Shown: one piece after another, positions 1-11,921 of the stretch
Numbering within the stretch: the first letter of the stretch is position 1
Layout: every line of letters begins with the position of its first letter
NCBI GenBank assembly: GCA_948470475.1
Contig: OX419343.1
Location: 8,380,568 to 8,444,567 of the forward strand
Direction of reading: 5' to 3'
From: Galaxea fascicularis
Taxonomy: Eukaryota > Cnidaria > Anthozoa > Scleractinia > Euphylliidae
Length of the DNA: 64,000 bases
The notes under the pieces: model-generated
The model's database searches: none
The model's input: only the letters and a program-made list of their open reading frames with translations
Told to the model about the DNA's origin: nothing
Program-made: the position numbers and the translations under genes

Positions 1-311
1 CAGTATGCCAAGCGATAGGCTCTGGTCAGCGCATGTACAAATTGTTTAAGATTAAGCGAAGAAGTGAAATCGTCCTCGCTCCTGCAGCTCGGAACCAAGT
101 TGAAAATGAAACATTCAGTTCACTAAATGGTATCCAGAGAACAGGCTGAGAGAATTATTACTTTAGGTCGAAGTGGCGTAGTGGCCTCGATGGCAAAACG
201 TTGACGGCAGATCCACAAACCACTGCGCGAAGGTTCTGGAAGAGTTACTAGCGCATAGGTTGTAACGAGTTCGCAAATTATTCATTAATGCATTTTCAAT
301 CCTTGTTACAG

Positions 312-428
312 TTGATGGCTGCCTCAAGGAAACAGGTAGAAGAACTACAGAGAGCTCACGATCAAAAAATCAAAGAACAGAAAATCGTTGAAGAGAAAAG
401 GAAGCTGATGGAAAGCCAGCAGAAGGAG
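312..428 (+). CDS. Exon of the coiled-coil gene (first one visible)
   Basis: The acceptor is TTGTTACAG and the donor is GAG|gtaatg. It holds 39 whole codons (phase 0 at both ends), almost all charged or helix-forming residues, for example KQVEELQRAHDQKIKEQK. The large intron that follows (429-3708) carries the MITE-like repeats listed separately. Confidence 0.6.
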
Positions 429-3400
429 GTAATGTTAGAAAATAGTTTCGCGCTATTTTAGATAGTAACATTGAAACAGGTTGATCAGGTTGTACAGTAT
501 AGTTAGAAAAAACTTCAGGTTTGTCATGTAATCTGACTCTCGTCTGGAAGGTAGACTTTAGCAGGTTTGTAGGCTTCGGTTTCTTCTGCAGCGTGTTCCA
601 GTTTGACGAGTATCACAGGCCCCCAGATTTGTCAATGTGTGATAATCATATGATATAACAAGACTCTTCACTTACAATCTTTCGTTCTTCAACCAGTCAC
701 AACGCACACAATAGACTATTTATATCGATCCATTCTGTGGTGTATTTACGCGAAGGGCGTTACACTTTACTAGCATTTCACACAATAGGTACCTTTAGAT
801 TTGAGTACGAGCACGAGATCGATCCATTCTGTGGTGTATTTACGCGAAGTGCGTTACACTTTACTAGCATTTCACACAATAGGGACCTTTAGATTTGAAT
901 ACGAGCACGAGATCGAGTACGAGTACGAATTTCTAATTTCAAACCAGTCACATCCCCTGAACCCTCACTCTTCCTTGTTACTTACCAGCAGATCAGGAGA
1001 TTGTAGAAACAAGATTGGTGATTAGTGATCATCTAAAGCACGCGAACAGGATTTAAAAAGTCGTACCCGTACTCGATCTCGTATTCGTACTCAAATCTAA
1101 AGGTCCCTAATGTAAATAGCCATGACAACAAAGAAACGAAGTATTCGACAGTAACAGGGTTACCAGACAGGCGAGGCAGTGTTATCGTCCAGCGGGAATT
1201 GTGAGGTATCGTTAACAAAGTTAAAAGGAATTCCAGGTGTTGACTGGCTCGGGAGATTGGACAACCACTCCTTACGTTACCGAGCTTAAATAAATTGATT
1301 TGATTTGATTTGTTGAGAGCGATATCTCGCCAAGCCGTGTGAAGAAAAAAGGTGAAAGTCAGTAGCTTCTTCGTCATTCTTGTCAGATACCATGCAGTCT
1401 CGCATCTTTGAAACTCCTCACGTTATAGAATGTGTGGAATACGAAGGTACATTGACAAGAAGCTCAGGTATTGAGAATGTCAGTTAGCCGGTCACGCGAG
1501 AGGCGCAGTCAAAGTCAGCTAAGAATGTAGAATGTCAGTTACCCAGTCATATGGAGAAACGAAGCGAGATCCCTTGGTAGGATGAGATAGGCACCTATTG
1601 CGTCAGACACCTTCCCCAAGTAGCTTGAAGACAGGTATATTTGCAAGGCAAATATCGTCAATTCACACGTGCACAGAATAGCCAACAGTCTAATGAATCA
1701 ACTAACCAACACTTTGCACTGTACTTCGTTACATACGTCATACGTGTCTACGCCAAAAGTCGTCCATTCCTGCACCGTCCATAACCGGAAATGCACTCAC
1801 TGAACGCACCAATGTGACCGGAAGTACACTCACTGACAAGCGCCCAGTGTATGGCTCAGGCTTGATGGCGCCCAGGGTCTATCGAATGGTAAGATTTTCA
1901 AAAGGAACTGGGACAGACGTAAACTAGTGCTAAAAATGTTAAGACCACTGAATTCGGGAATAGTTTTGAAAACGAAAACGTCAGAAAAAACAACGTGTTC
2001 TTGTCTCAAATTTATTCGAACGGCACGTTGGCAGGTTTTCCCTCTTTGCGTGTAGTTTATTTGAAGGCTTGTGACTTAATAAAATCACCTTTATTCTACA
2101 TAAGAGACATAACCATGATCATTAGTCCTTATTAGTTGCACTACGTGTCACATAGGGCGCGACCGAAAGCTTTCAAATCTGGTCTACTTTTAGCTAGTTG
2201 TTCAGCCTTCCAGCCTTTATACCCAAACTCGTTTCTTTCTCCACCGATCTCTTCCACATGCCCCTCGGTCTGCCTTTCTTTCTCGTTCCAGCTGATGTCC
2301 AAGTCATTGCTATTCACCTGTCATCAGAGGTGTCTGTTCGTAGAACATACGCCAACATCCCATCTCTGTGCTTCCACTATGTCTCCAGCGGAAGACGTTT
2401 CTGCTTTTGTAATGAAGTGCTTTGTATTAATAAGAGGCATAACACAAGGTAGTAAATTAGGCGAATAGCCATGCCTTTGACAAGGAAACAATTTACTTGA
2501 GTTTGTTCCAATAAGTAAATGCGATTTTTTATCCTTTTTACCTTTATTTTTTATCGACTTTCCAAACATCTGAAAAAGTTTCCCAAAGTATATTCGCTAT
2601 AGAGCTAAAATGACATTTTTAGAGCGAGTAACTTAAAACGGAAAGAAAACCAGAATCATATGTGTTCTGCTTCTTAGTAATAATTATCGGGTTTTAACAG
2701 TGGACATCCACGTAGTGGCTCTTATCGTCCACTGTATCCCGATCGAACTGGCATTTGGATGTAGTTGACAGGTAAGGTGGTTTTTCACCTTACCTTTCTG
2801 TGAAAATAATTAAGTAAACATACAATTCTTTGAGGAACTTTGTATTTATGCTTCAAGCAATGCATTTCTCTGTGTAACCTCTGTAGCAGTTCTGGGCGTA
2901 GTTGTTCGAAGCACGGTTAGCCCTGACCATTGGTTAAAGGAGTATCAAAACTAACAGATTGTCAGTATTTAACTCGGGTTAGTGCCAACCATGCTTCGAG
3001 CAACTCGGCCCTGTTTGTCCATCTTCAGAGCAGGAAAGGGTACTGATTGTGATAGGATCTGCCATTGAAGATTCATTTAAGATCCTTTTTCTCATTGGCT
3101 GTTCGTTAGTAAATCTAAAGCTCCTCTAAAGAAAATTTTCCTTTATTAGGGCTCAGCTGATATGTCTGACGAGCAACAAGCGACCTTCGTTGTTCCTTGC
3201 TTCTGTTTGTAGCCTACTCATATTTATACCATTCCAAAGAAATACATCAATCAGATTCCACCGAACCTTCCCATCATGCACAGCGTTGATTTGTGTAGGG
3301 CCATGCATTTTCCATGACGTAGTATAAAATAAATATGCAAATCTTTCTCGTGGTATACCACGGTATATCCCTCTTGTATTTGCTTTGCATACATACTCGG

Positions 3401-6400
3401 TTAAAGGCTTCGGTTATATGCGAAGAAAATACAAGTGACTCAGTCATGGCATATTCCATGGAAAACCACTCAAAAGCATTACATAACTGGTATTTATCTC
3501 GGTTTGCCATTGATCTACTTTTCCTGTAGAGTTTTAGGATTTCCTTCCGTCACAAATGCAAAACACACACGTTTGCATTTCCAAAATTCTCCTCGCTCTG
3601 TCCTGAGTACACTGAATGTTTTTGGTAGATAGAGTTCATATCTTTCATCATGCTTAACTTTCTTATACACTATCTCGACAATTGTTTTGTTCATTTTTCG
3701 TGCCTTAGGAAAAACCTCAGTTGAACGAATCTCAAAAGGACGATCTGTTGAAAAAGTTGCAAAAACTCGAGCAAAAACAGAAAGCTGAAATCCTGAGGTG
3801 AGAGGGTCATTGACAGTTTCCTAACAGTGTTGTTAGTTTTTAAGTCTCCACCATCAGCAGGCAAGAAAAGAAAATCACAAAGAGTAAATGTGCAACCCGT
3901 GCAATTATTCGAGCAATTTAAGCAAACGGCCGCAAAATTTACAAGTCCCAGAGTTCAGTTAAAATCAGACCACTTCAGAAATGATGCGTTAGAGAGTGGG
4001 TGGGTGGGAGGAGTTGTCATTTCACAAATGTTGTACCCTTTTTCAAGTTAAGAGCATAGCCCCCTTTAATGCACACATCTTTAACACAATTAACGAAGTA
4101 CGCGTTTGTCCATTAAATCGGTAACCTATCGTTTTTGTTTTTTCGTCTGCACAGGTTAAAGAAAGAGCTTGAAAGAGTGAACCGGGCCTGGGAAATTAAG
4201 GTCACCGTTTTAAAACAGACGTGAGTTTAACCATCTTTACAGCCACGATGTGTTAAAACTGCAATAGTTAAGATAGCTTAATAATCAACAGGACATTTTT
4301 TTTACTGCGAAAGCTGTGGAGTGAGTGATTTTGATTGATAAGATTGAGAGTAGGACATTTTCCCTACATTACCACCCACTTTGCGATTAATTTATTACAA
4401 CCAAAAATAAAAGAAATATTGTTGATCGCACAACACAAGCGCAGCTGAGGAAAGATCGAACTCAGAGGAACAGGTTTGCTGATACAGAATAAAGGAGCAA
4501 ATGTTTCGAATGGTGTAATTTAGCATTTACACTCGTTTCACTGTGTTGTGTTCGGCAAATCTTGAATGCCTGGGGAACAAAACAATTCATGGCCACCGTA
4601 TCGTTCACGTAGATGTTATGAACAATATTAGATTGTAGTTTTAGGGCACTACACTAAGGCCTGTTTTTTGAAATGTGGTAACCCGGGTAAGGAGGCCAAC
4701 CCTTTAAACCCAGATGTCGAGCCGTGCCCTTTTTTTACTCACGCTGCGTTTATTTGCGAAGGTACCTCAAATAAAAATTCCTGGGTCCAGTAAGACGGAC
4801 TAAAAAAATTCCGTCCAAGCAAAGCAAACCTCCCTCCCTCCCCCATCCACCACCACCCCCCCCCCAAACACCAGGTTGGCATTCCTTACTATGCGCGTGA
4901 GAACAGCACTGAACAAAGAGATAATACGAAGCCACCCAGGGTAGCGGGTTGATGTTTTCCATTATAAACCTGAGCTTCATACTGAGGCTGACCCACCTCC
5001 ATAAATACAGGCTTTAAATTCAATGTACTTATTGCTAAGCCTGGCGGATTTTTCTCATCAGACTTCACGCGTTGAAGGATGAGAGTTTCTTGAGGACCTC
5101 GCTACAAAGGCAAGCCGCGCGGCTCCAACAAGCAGCCGTGGTGTACGCGGTAGGAGCTCGTGCAGATTTAATTTATGATAATTTATGATCTTGACGTTTT
5201 TGTTATATCTTGCTCTGAGACCACCCTCTTTAGGCGCAACAGTAGTCGAGATACCAGTGAGGAAGGATGTGTTATAGGCATCATCCATTTTAGACTTGTT
5301 TTCGTGACATCGCGCTCAGAGATCGGTTTTGTTCGACCTTGAAAACATGGTTGGAATATGAAAACTGGCTTTCAACCCTTCAGCTGAACAAAAGAAGAAA
5401 CAATGGACCCTAGTCCTAAAACAATAGAGGTGCAACACTATCCCTGTCGACGAAATTTAGAGCTTAAAGGAGCTGATAGACTATGCAAAACGTGTATCGA
5501 CCGGTGGACACTTCTGTTTCTGTTAAGTCTTTATAATCAAAAAAAGTTTTTGTTTTAATTGAACTTCAAACCACGCCTAGCAATTCACCGCTATTTGCAA
5601 TCGAGTGCTTTTCTTTGTTTTCTTCTCTTTCCTCAAAGTTGTTTCTAGTGGCAAATGAGAGGAGGCGTTGTTGTCGAGGTTCACGTTCTTGCTTATCACT
5701 CAACTTTGTACACCTCGTGTATTTTTAGCCGTAAAATGATTGGTCCTTCTCCGGACTGCACTCACCAGGATAATTGCCACTTAGTCTTATGTTGTACTTT
5801 ACTTTTATTTTTCCTTTTTTGTTACATTTATTTAATCATTAATTGGCTGGCTTTATGTTGTAGTGTGTTTATTTATTTGATTATTTATTCATTTGCTTTA
5901 GAGCGATGGCCCCGCAGTCATTGTGTCGGATAAGAGAGATTTACCCGGACGAATTTTCAAAACTCTTGTAAGTCTTCTTGGAAAAAAGGTTTTTCAGAGC
6001 TTTTTCATTTTATTCTTGGCCTTTCGTACGGATACCAACTTGGTTATAAACTTACTCTCTAGTTCTCTGCTGAACGGCTAAGTACTCTAGAAAAATGAAG
6101 TGAACTCATCGTTTTTGATTTAGCAGCTGTTACCTTCGGCAATCCTACCTCGTATCCCAAACGAATATTGGTTTACCCCACCGACATTTTTCGTACCTAT
6201 GTCTACGTGAAAGTAGCTTGAGGAACTTGAATAAAGAGACTTGGACGGGAGAAAGACTTGCTGAGGATTCTCCATCCGGGAAAAAACGGTTGGCACCTTA
6301 AGTGTCATTACAGCTTACAAGCTATGCAACTCGACTGTTGAATGAATTGAAAACTTGTTCATTGTTCAATTCATTTGTAAAGGAAAGACCTGGCCGGACT

Positions 6401-8127
6401 AAGGAGACAGTACCGTTTAGCAAGGCTGACAGATTAGGCGCAGGTAAGGAAAGAAAATCAGGGCTTTCTTTTTGTCGCATTAAGTAAATCATCATAATAG
6501 AATTGGGGGTGGGAAAGAGGTACCAAAATGTGCGATTTACCACCCCTGAAATCTTGAATGACTGTCGTGGCAGGATTCCTTGGCATTGCTCTGCGTTTAT
6601 TGTTTCTTAGTTTTGTTTTGTTGTTTTTTTTATTAACGATATTTTCGATAAAAACACGCAGATATACACATGAAAAAGCCACTTATGCAAAATCTATCAA
6701 TCTATAGACGTACAGTTTGAGCACAAAAACTGATTCAACGGTTGCACCAACATTATTGAAACTGATAAGTAAAGGTTCCGTTAGGAAATGATAAGAAAAA
6801 TGATGCATTAGTCATTATGTCGCGCGCGTGGGACGGTCACAAAAAGTTACGTTCCGCGAGACTCAAGCCGATGACATTCCAATCATGTTCTTCATAGAGC
6901 GTTTCCACTCACGTGACTATCAACCATATCGGTTTACTGAAACAGAAGAGACTGCTTGCATTAAATAGAATGCAATTCCCAGAGGTTTAGTTTGGGACAC
7001 CAATATGGCCGCCGTGACGTCATGTGGAAACACTCTATGATTCTGCTGAATCATTATTCTGCTTTGTTTGTGTTTTATTGTTATAATTATATTTTGGAGG
7101 AGTTGTTTTGTTGTGTTTTAAAACCGGAACTATCAGCCCTGTTCCTGGTGAAATATACTAATCATTGCTCAAGACTGGATCACTTCAATTCTAGAGTTTT
7201 GATTGGCTTTGTGACCACGGTATATCAGTCATTGCTAAAAGCTAGATCGTTGGAGTATACAATTCTAGAGTTCTGATTGGCTGAGTCATTACAGCACGCC
7301 TGGAAAGATGGCGTCCATTAAATCGTGTTCTGGTCTCTCGGGATAAAATGAAATGAAAAAAACTTTTAGGAGCATTGCTTGGTTCTTTTTTAATACCTGT
7401 GATCACTTATCCACAGTGACCGCTCGCTCGAACAGTAATATCTTAATCCACCGTGCTTTTGTTCTCACAGACACGCCATTCAGTGAAGATCGCCCAACTC
7501 CAGCGCCACCGTATGAAGATGAACTTCCTCAGTACGATGAGTACTAACGTAACTAAGCAAATTCGTATGTGAACCGACACGAGTCAAGCGGAAGAGAGGA
7601 AACTTTTTTATCTTTCTTGGGCCTTCGTTTATGCTATTTCGGAAGTGCGCGCGCTTTCTTCGCAAATGTAAACTGGTTTGAGATGATACTAAGGATGAGC
7701 CCATAAACTACTCAGCAGCACTCCGCATGCGTCAATCGCTGTGTCTGTTATGATTGTTTGGGGTTTTTACACATAATTGAAGACTGCCTTCCCAATTATT
7801 TAAGTTGATTCGCTGTGTCGTCCCTACCTGAAATTGTCCGCTAGCGCTTTTGGTTTAAGATGTTCCCATTAATCTATGTTAGTCAACTTTATTTAGCTTC
7901 TAAAATAAAAGAAGACCACTGCCTCAGTGGATATAAACTAAGTCCGGCCCAGCATTTCATACTACAAACATCTTTTTGTTTTAACCCCTGTTTGCAGGAC
8001 AAGCAATGGAGATGCCAGCATCTCCGCAATTCCAGAAACCATTGGGGTGAGCACACATGAAAAGAAGGAGGACACGTCGATTTTAGAAACGTCTACTTCA
8101 TCTCAACAAGTTGTAGACCCTGTTTGA
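312..8127 (+). CDS. Coiled-coil protein of unknown identity, 3' part of a multi-exon gene
   Basis: I do not recognise this gene. Six exons join in one open frame: 312-428, 3709-3797, 4155-4220, 5904-5967, 6383-6443 and 7471-7547 (stop TAA 7545-7547). Upstream exons lie off the left edge. The first three exons are rich in Lys, Glu, Gln and Leu and look like a continuous coiled coil that ends in a segment reading NRAWEIKVTVLKQT. The last three encode a basic, proline-rich tail ending in PPYEDELPQYDEY. All junctions have GT donors and AG acceptors and keep phase, which makes the model fairly safe. A further exon at 7998-8127 gives an alternative C-terminus. A cytoskeletal or ciliary role would fit a coiled coil but is a guess. 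Because human C10orf67, a coiled-coil protein, lies beside PTF1A, it should be tested as a candidate orthologue; I cannot confirm that by eye. Confidence 0.6.
725..1115. repeat. Tandem 94-bp duplication plus inverted flank (MITE-like)
   Basis: A 94-bp unit starting TCGATCCATTCTGTGG occurs at 725-818 and again at 819-912 with few changes. The stretch around 880-925 (CCTTTAGATTTGAATACGAG, then GAGTACGAGTACG) recurs inverted at about 1057-1112. This is the structure of a palindromic, non-autonomous element, placed in an intron of the coiled-coil gene. Short ORFs here are repeat translation. Confidence 0.6.
2901..3004. mobile_element. Short MITE with imperfect terminal inverted repeats
   Basis: The left end GTTGTTCGAAGCACGGTTAG is mirrored by the right end CCAACCATGCTTCGAGCAAC with a few mismatches, over about 104 bp. 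It has no coding capacity and lies in an intron. Confidence 0.55.
3709..3797 (+). CDS. Exon of the coiled-coil gene
   Basis: The acceptor is GTGCCTTAG and the donor is CTGAG|gtgaga. It encodes 29 codons plus two bases, including LLKKLQKLEQKQKAEIL, a clear heptad-type Leu/Lys/Glu pattern. The phase matches both neighbours. Confidence 0.6.
4155..4220 (+). CDS. Exon of the coiled-coil gene
   Basis: The acceptor is TCTGCACAG and the donor is CAGAC|gtgagt. It encodes LKKELERVNRAWEIKVTVLKQ, split here as LKKELERVNRAW and EIKVTVLKQ, and leaves phase 2. Confidence 0.6.
5904..5967 (+). CDS. Exon of the coiled-coil gene
   Basis: With the acceptor GCTTTAGAG the phase-2 codon closes as Thr and the exon reads DGPAVIVSDKRDLPGRIF then KTL, ending exactly on a codon boundary before gtaagt. 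An acceptor two bases upstream would give another open frame, but that frame reaches a stop in the next exon, so I prefer this one. Confidence 0.55.
6383..6443 (+). CDS. Exon of the coiled-coil gene
   Basis: The acceptor is TTTGTAAAG and the donor is GCAG|gtaagg. It encodes ERPGRTKETVPFSKADRLGA in phase with both neighbours and leaves phase 1. Confidence 0.55.
6893..7039. mobile_element. MITE, about 147 bp, in an intron
   Basis: The ends CATAGAGCGTTTCCACTCAC and GTCATGTGGAAACACTCTATG are imperfect inverted repeats of about 20 bp. The interior holds ATATGGCCGCCGTGACGTCA, a motif I have seen repeatedly in coral palindromic repeats. There is no ORF. Confidence 0.55.
7471..7547 (+). CDS. Terminal exon (short form) of the coiled-coil gene
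   Basis: The acceptor is GTTCTCACAG. The frame continues as DTPFSEDRPTPAPP then YEDELPQYDEY and ends in TAA. A weak internal donor after position 7531 (CA|gtacga) splices in frame to the exon at 7998 and removes the last four residues and the stop. Confidence 0.6.
7998..8127 (+). CDS. Possible alternative last exon of the coiled-coil gene
   Basis: The acceptor CTGTTTGCAG is strong. In the frame reached from the internal donor at 7531/7532 the exon is open for 42 codons to TGA, giving a Ser/Thr/Glu-rich tail (start TSNGDASISAIPET, end STSSQQVVDPV). Direct splicing from 6443 would instead stop after about 17 codons. The poly(A) signal lies about 120 bases after the stop. The exon is inferred from splice logic only. 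Confidence 0.4.
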
Positions 8128-8243
8128 GGAAAGAAACGTTTTTGTTGGAAACCAGTAGTGACTGAAATGCCGTTGGAGCTGTATTATATTTGTACATGTT
8201 CTATGATTGTAAATATAACGATTGTAAGTTATTTTGAGTGACT

Positions 8244-8249
8244 ATTAAA
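8244..8249 (+). promoter_or_regulatory. Poly(A) signal ATTAAA of the coiled-coil gene
   Basis: ATTAAA lies 117 bases after the TGA of the longer form and is followed by a T-rich tract. An AATAAA in the sequence TCAATAAAAG near 8291-8297 is an alternative. Confidence 0.4.
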
Positions 8250-8687
8250 ATTCGCCGCGTGATCATGTTTCTTGGTCTTTTTTTTTTAATCAATAAAAGT
8301 GAAAACCTGTTTTTGTGCAATTCACCAAAGTGAACAGTACTAATAATGCTGGTACTGCACTGTGGCGTCAGTTTGATTGTCGTTTCGTCGTCATAATCTA
8401 TTCAACAAATAGATTCCATTTGGCAGTGCGTGTGTAGCCTGATAACGCACGGGTGACGTCAAAACGTGGTAAGGGTAATGAAGTATGCTATGAGCCGCAG
8501 CCGAGCAGTGTGACTGATGATCAGTTCAGTTCTTTATAGTACACTCAACAAAATTACTCAATTCTGATTGGTCGAGAGCAGTACAATTAATCCCAAATAG
8601 TACTCCGTGGGAGTACCTATTAAAATTCCATGACAATGGCGCGTAATCAAATGAAGAATGATCGTCGCAGTTGTGATCGCAATTTGT

Positions 8688-8870
8688 GCAATACACCATT
8701 TTACTAATGATCAGTTCCCAGTGAATTGTGGGTAGATCCAGTCCTCTGTGGGGGCAAACGGGTAAAATTTGAATTTCAAATTACGTCTTTAGAGGGCTGT
8801 TTGCCCCCACAGAGGACTGGATCTACCCACAATTCACTGGGAACTGATCATTAGTAAAATGGTGTATTGC
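8688..8870. mobile_element. Perfect hairpin element (72-bp arms) inserted in a SINE
   Basis: Positions 8688-8759 and 8799-8870 are exact reverse complements over all 72 bases, around a 39-base loop. The flanks CGCAATTTGTGCAA on the left and TTGCGTAAAGAAGCC on the right read as two halves of one SINE. The copy near 9053-9100 has the left half intact. This indicates insertion of a MITE into an older SINE. Perfect arms suggest a recent insertion or arm correction. Confidence 0.75.
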
Positions 8871-8955
8871 GTAAAGAAGCCTGAAAAAATTCAGGACTTC
8901 AACGGGCATCGAGCCCGTGACCTCGCGATTCCGGTGCGATGCTCTACCAACTGAA

Positions 8956-8986
<31 letters not shown>

Positions 8987-9115
8987 ATTTTGAGAGATAT
9001 CTAAGTGAATAATGCATATGAAAGAAATCATATGTGAACTGCGGATATGAAATCAAATGAAGAATGATTGTCGCAGTTGTGATCGCAATTTTTGCAATGG
9101 CGCCTAAGTTCGTAA
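8871..9115 (-). mobile_element. tRNA-derived SINE
   Basis: On the minus strand 8965-8898 reads as a tRNA-like head with an A box (TAGTTCAGTTGGTAGAGCA) and a B box within ACGGGCTCGATGCCCGT. It is followed by CCTGAATTTTTTCAGGCTTC, a short hairpin motif that I associate with coral SINEs. Sequence upstream of the head (9053-9103) recurs at 8647-8690 on the other side of the hairpin insertion. It is a repeat, not a working tRNA gene: the anticodon loop lacks the usual T at position 33. Confidence 0.65.
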
Positions 9116-9157
9116 TTTTGTTGAATGTACCATAAATAAAAAATCGCACCAGCTTTT

Positions 9158-9283
9158 CGTACAATTCGGGATTAATAGATACTCGTGATTTTGAAAGTTC
9201 TCCAATTGCACTCGCCTAAAGGCTCTTGCAATTTTGAGAACTTTCAAAATCACTCGTACCTACTAATCCCGAATTGTACTCGA
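9158..9283. mobile_element. Palindromic repeat, about 44-bp arms
   Basis: GTACAATTCGGGATTAATAG near 9158 is mirrored by CTACTAATCCCGAATTGTAC ending near 9283. The arms differ at a few positions and the centre (AATTGCAC...GCAATTTTG) also pairs. It is a non-coding MITE-like hairpin. Confidence 0.6.
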
Positions 9284-9863
9284 GGTCGTGCGATTTCCTA
9301 TACTATTTTTTGTAATAAGTATTGTTTACAAATTGGACATGCCCACAGGTAGCTGATGCTAATCTAGGTGGGTCATGCCTTAACTAAAGAGAGTATGTAC
9401 ACAAGTTAACAGATATCAGGAAGACAAATTAACTATGATTGTTTACTATTTACCAAACAATAAAGTATATTTCGCTTGGAATGTAAATGGTAAGGCTATT
9501 TTGGTGCTCCCGACCAGAAAATGTTCAAAATTTCCGAACCAAAAATGTGTTTACCATTTGCGATTTTCACCAGTTCCAAGCCCTACTCCAATTTTGATGC
9601 GTGTCACGTGTTATTTAATAGAAGTTGTGCAAATGGTACACGCCAATGGCCCCTATTCACGATGTAAGCCATCTTTGCGGGCGCTTAGGGAGTGTCGGGA
9701 AAATATAAGGGTCACGTGGTCACTCAGGGGGCAAACAGTTGAATTGCATGATTTCACACACGTGACAAGGCGGCCATATTGGTGGTCAAAACAATACAAT
9801 TTTGTTTTGCAGAATTTGTATAAAAATAAAGTTTAGTTCCCATCGGAGTGACAGACTATTGAC

Positions 9864-10027
9864 TGTTTTCACGATCCCATAATGCAACACGTTTTGGGGG
9901 GTTCTTTACATACAAGTTATTTACTCTTGGGACTGTATCATGCTTCAGTGAACTGATTATCCATTGTTTTAATGCCAATACCCCCCCCCCCAAAAAAAAA
10001 TGAACTGTATTATGAGATCGGTGAAAA
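9864..10027. repeat. Degenerate inverted repeat with poly-C/poly-A centre
   Basis: TTTTCACGATCCCATAATGCA on the left, shortened here to TTTTCACGATCCCATAATG, pairs imperfectly with TATTATGAGATCGGTGAAAA on the right. The middle includes a run of C then A at about 9979-10000. It is probably an old MITE. Confidence 0.4.
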
Positions 10028-11883
10028 AAGCGAATTGGTCTTGACAACCAACATGGCTGCTATGACGTCACATGCAATCCAGCAATTCGCGGTAAACTTG
10101 CAGTTGGTTGTGATGTAAACAATGCTTTGTTAAATCCGGTTTTCGCGAAGTTTTAGAGATTTCTGAAAGCTAATTTATACTTTCTGCATGGATAGTATGA
10201 AGATTTGTACCTTCTTTAGGTCTCGACTCTCCCGCTCGTCTGCCATTCTGGGCGCTGCAAGTTCGATTACAGGCCCAGTCCACCTCGATCAAGGATGTCA
10301 AAAACCTCGATCCTCGGGGATACACAAGTTTCCCCTGACACGAGCAACGTTTTGTTGTCAATAGCCCGTATATGCCCGCACTCCCCCCGTTGGGGCAAGA
10401 CATTGATAAGTTAAAATGTTTCAGTACAACGTCCTTGTTTGCCATAGGTACATTTATAAGGGCGAGGAGAGAGAACACTTTTATCTAAGTCCTAATTCCA
10501 AATTGCACAGTAGATGGTCACAGCTCATCCACAGGAAAGCTTCAAAGTTACTAAGTTCACCGCAAAAGCTTGCTCCAACCATTTCAGTGTTAGCAAACCC
10601 ACGACATAGGATTTACTTCCAAGCTTATATCTAAGGGATATTTAACAATGGATAAAACAGTATTTCACATCTGTACTGATATGATGAAATTTTACACTGC
10701 GTATGTGTTCCGAGCTCAATAAACTCTTTCCTTGCTTCATGTCCTTTGCTGACGGCTGCATGCTTCTACCTCATTCTCCAAAACGTGGAGAAAGTTAAGA
10801 CTGCCCTCTTCCCATCCTTCTTTAAGGCTGCTGGGAAAAGAAAGACTGACACCCGGTTCTATGGTCAACTTTTCCCTTCGTCTCGTTGAGACATCGTTTT
10901 CTTCCTTTCGTGTAGTTTCAGCAACCCTCGAGTTTCAGCTTCCACGCATTATACGCCTTTTCAGCTGGCTTTGCTATTCTCCCCGACAAAACAACTCCTC
11001 TTTTTGCAGAAACGTTTTTAACTGATCTATCTTCCACTTAGAAAACAGCTATATTGACATCTTGTTCGTCAAAATGTCCTCTTCGGACGCCATCGAAAAT
11101 GTTTGCCCCCCAAGAGACCATGTGAATCGACCAAGCATTCTCTGTGCGCGTGCAAAGATGGCTGACATCGTGAATAAGGGCTATCCTGAACGGAATTTTC
11201 ATTGGGGATTTTTGCTTACCATTTGTTCAAACCGTCGACCAACCGGTTCTTCCTTGTAAATGGTAAACAACAAATGTTTTTGCCACGTTTTGCAAGTGTG
11301 TTTTGCAAGTGTGTTATCAGAGTGGACACGTACTGTTAAATGGAATCTATATTTGCTTTATATAGTTTTTTTTTTTTTCGCTTGTCTTTTTACTTTTTTT
11401 GACTCATGTCGTCATTTGTGCGTCCATACTTTAATCGCAAACTCGAGTAGCCTAATCAAAACCCGAGGGCCACACTGTCCGTTGTACAAAGGCAAATGCG
11501 GGGTAATTATCCGCAGGTTACTTACTTAGCCAAATTAAAAGCAGGTTGTCCCTGTTTCTATGGAGGTAGTGCAATGGTCAAATATCCCGCCTACGATCCA
11601 GCCCAAACGTGCCGTGAAGAACGGCGCGAAATGAGACTCACTTCTGCAAGAAGACACGACTTAGCAAAAGCAATCAGTTTTTTGCTACTGTTTTCTCCCG
11701 TGAGGTACCAGCTCTTCTTCAACTCCCCAACGTTAATTATTATCATCACCGTAAGTCCTTCTCCGGCACCACGAAGTATTTGACGATGTTTCCATTACAA
11801 ACAGAGGCTCTAGGAAGGTCACCCATCATCCAGCCTCCACCCAACCCTGAGATGCGTAGTGGGACAGACCACCGTACCGGGAA

Positions 11884-11884
11884 C

Positions 11885-11919
<35 letters not shown>
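11884..11919. repeat. (TAA)n microsatellite
   Basis: About 11 units of TAA abut the LINE 3' end on its downstream side (minus-strand orientation), so this is probably the simple-repeat tail of that LINE. Confidence 0.8.

Positions 11920-11921
<2 letters not shown>

Noticed and set aside
1033..1377. 114-codon minus-strand ORF
   Set aside because: It ends in translation of the repeat (TFRFEYEYEIEYGYDF) and lies in an intron of the coiled-coil gene; no domain.
5902..6443. Alternative acceptor at 5902 giving another frame (start AMAPQSLCRIREIYPDE)
   Set aside because: That frame meets a stop in the next exon, or needs a weak acceptor there, whereas acceptor 5904 keeps phase through to the natural stop.
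8898..8965. tRNA gene on the minus strand
   Set aside because: Clover-leaf parts are present but the anticodon loop is abnormal, and the sequence continues as a SINE body.
9435..9836. 133-codon plus-strand ORF
   Set aside because: The composition is not protein-like, there is no recognised motif, and it sits among MITE-like repeats.
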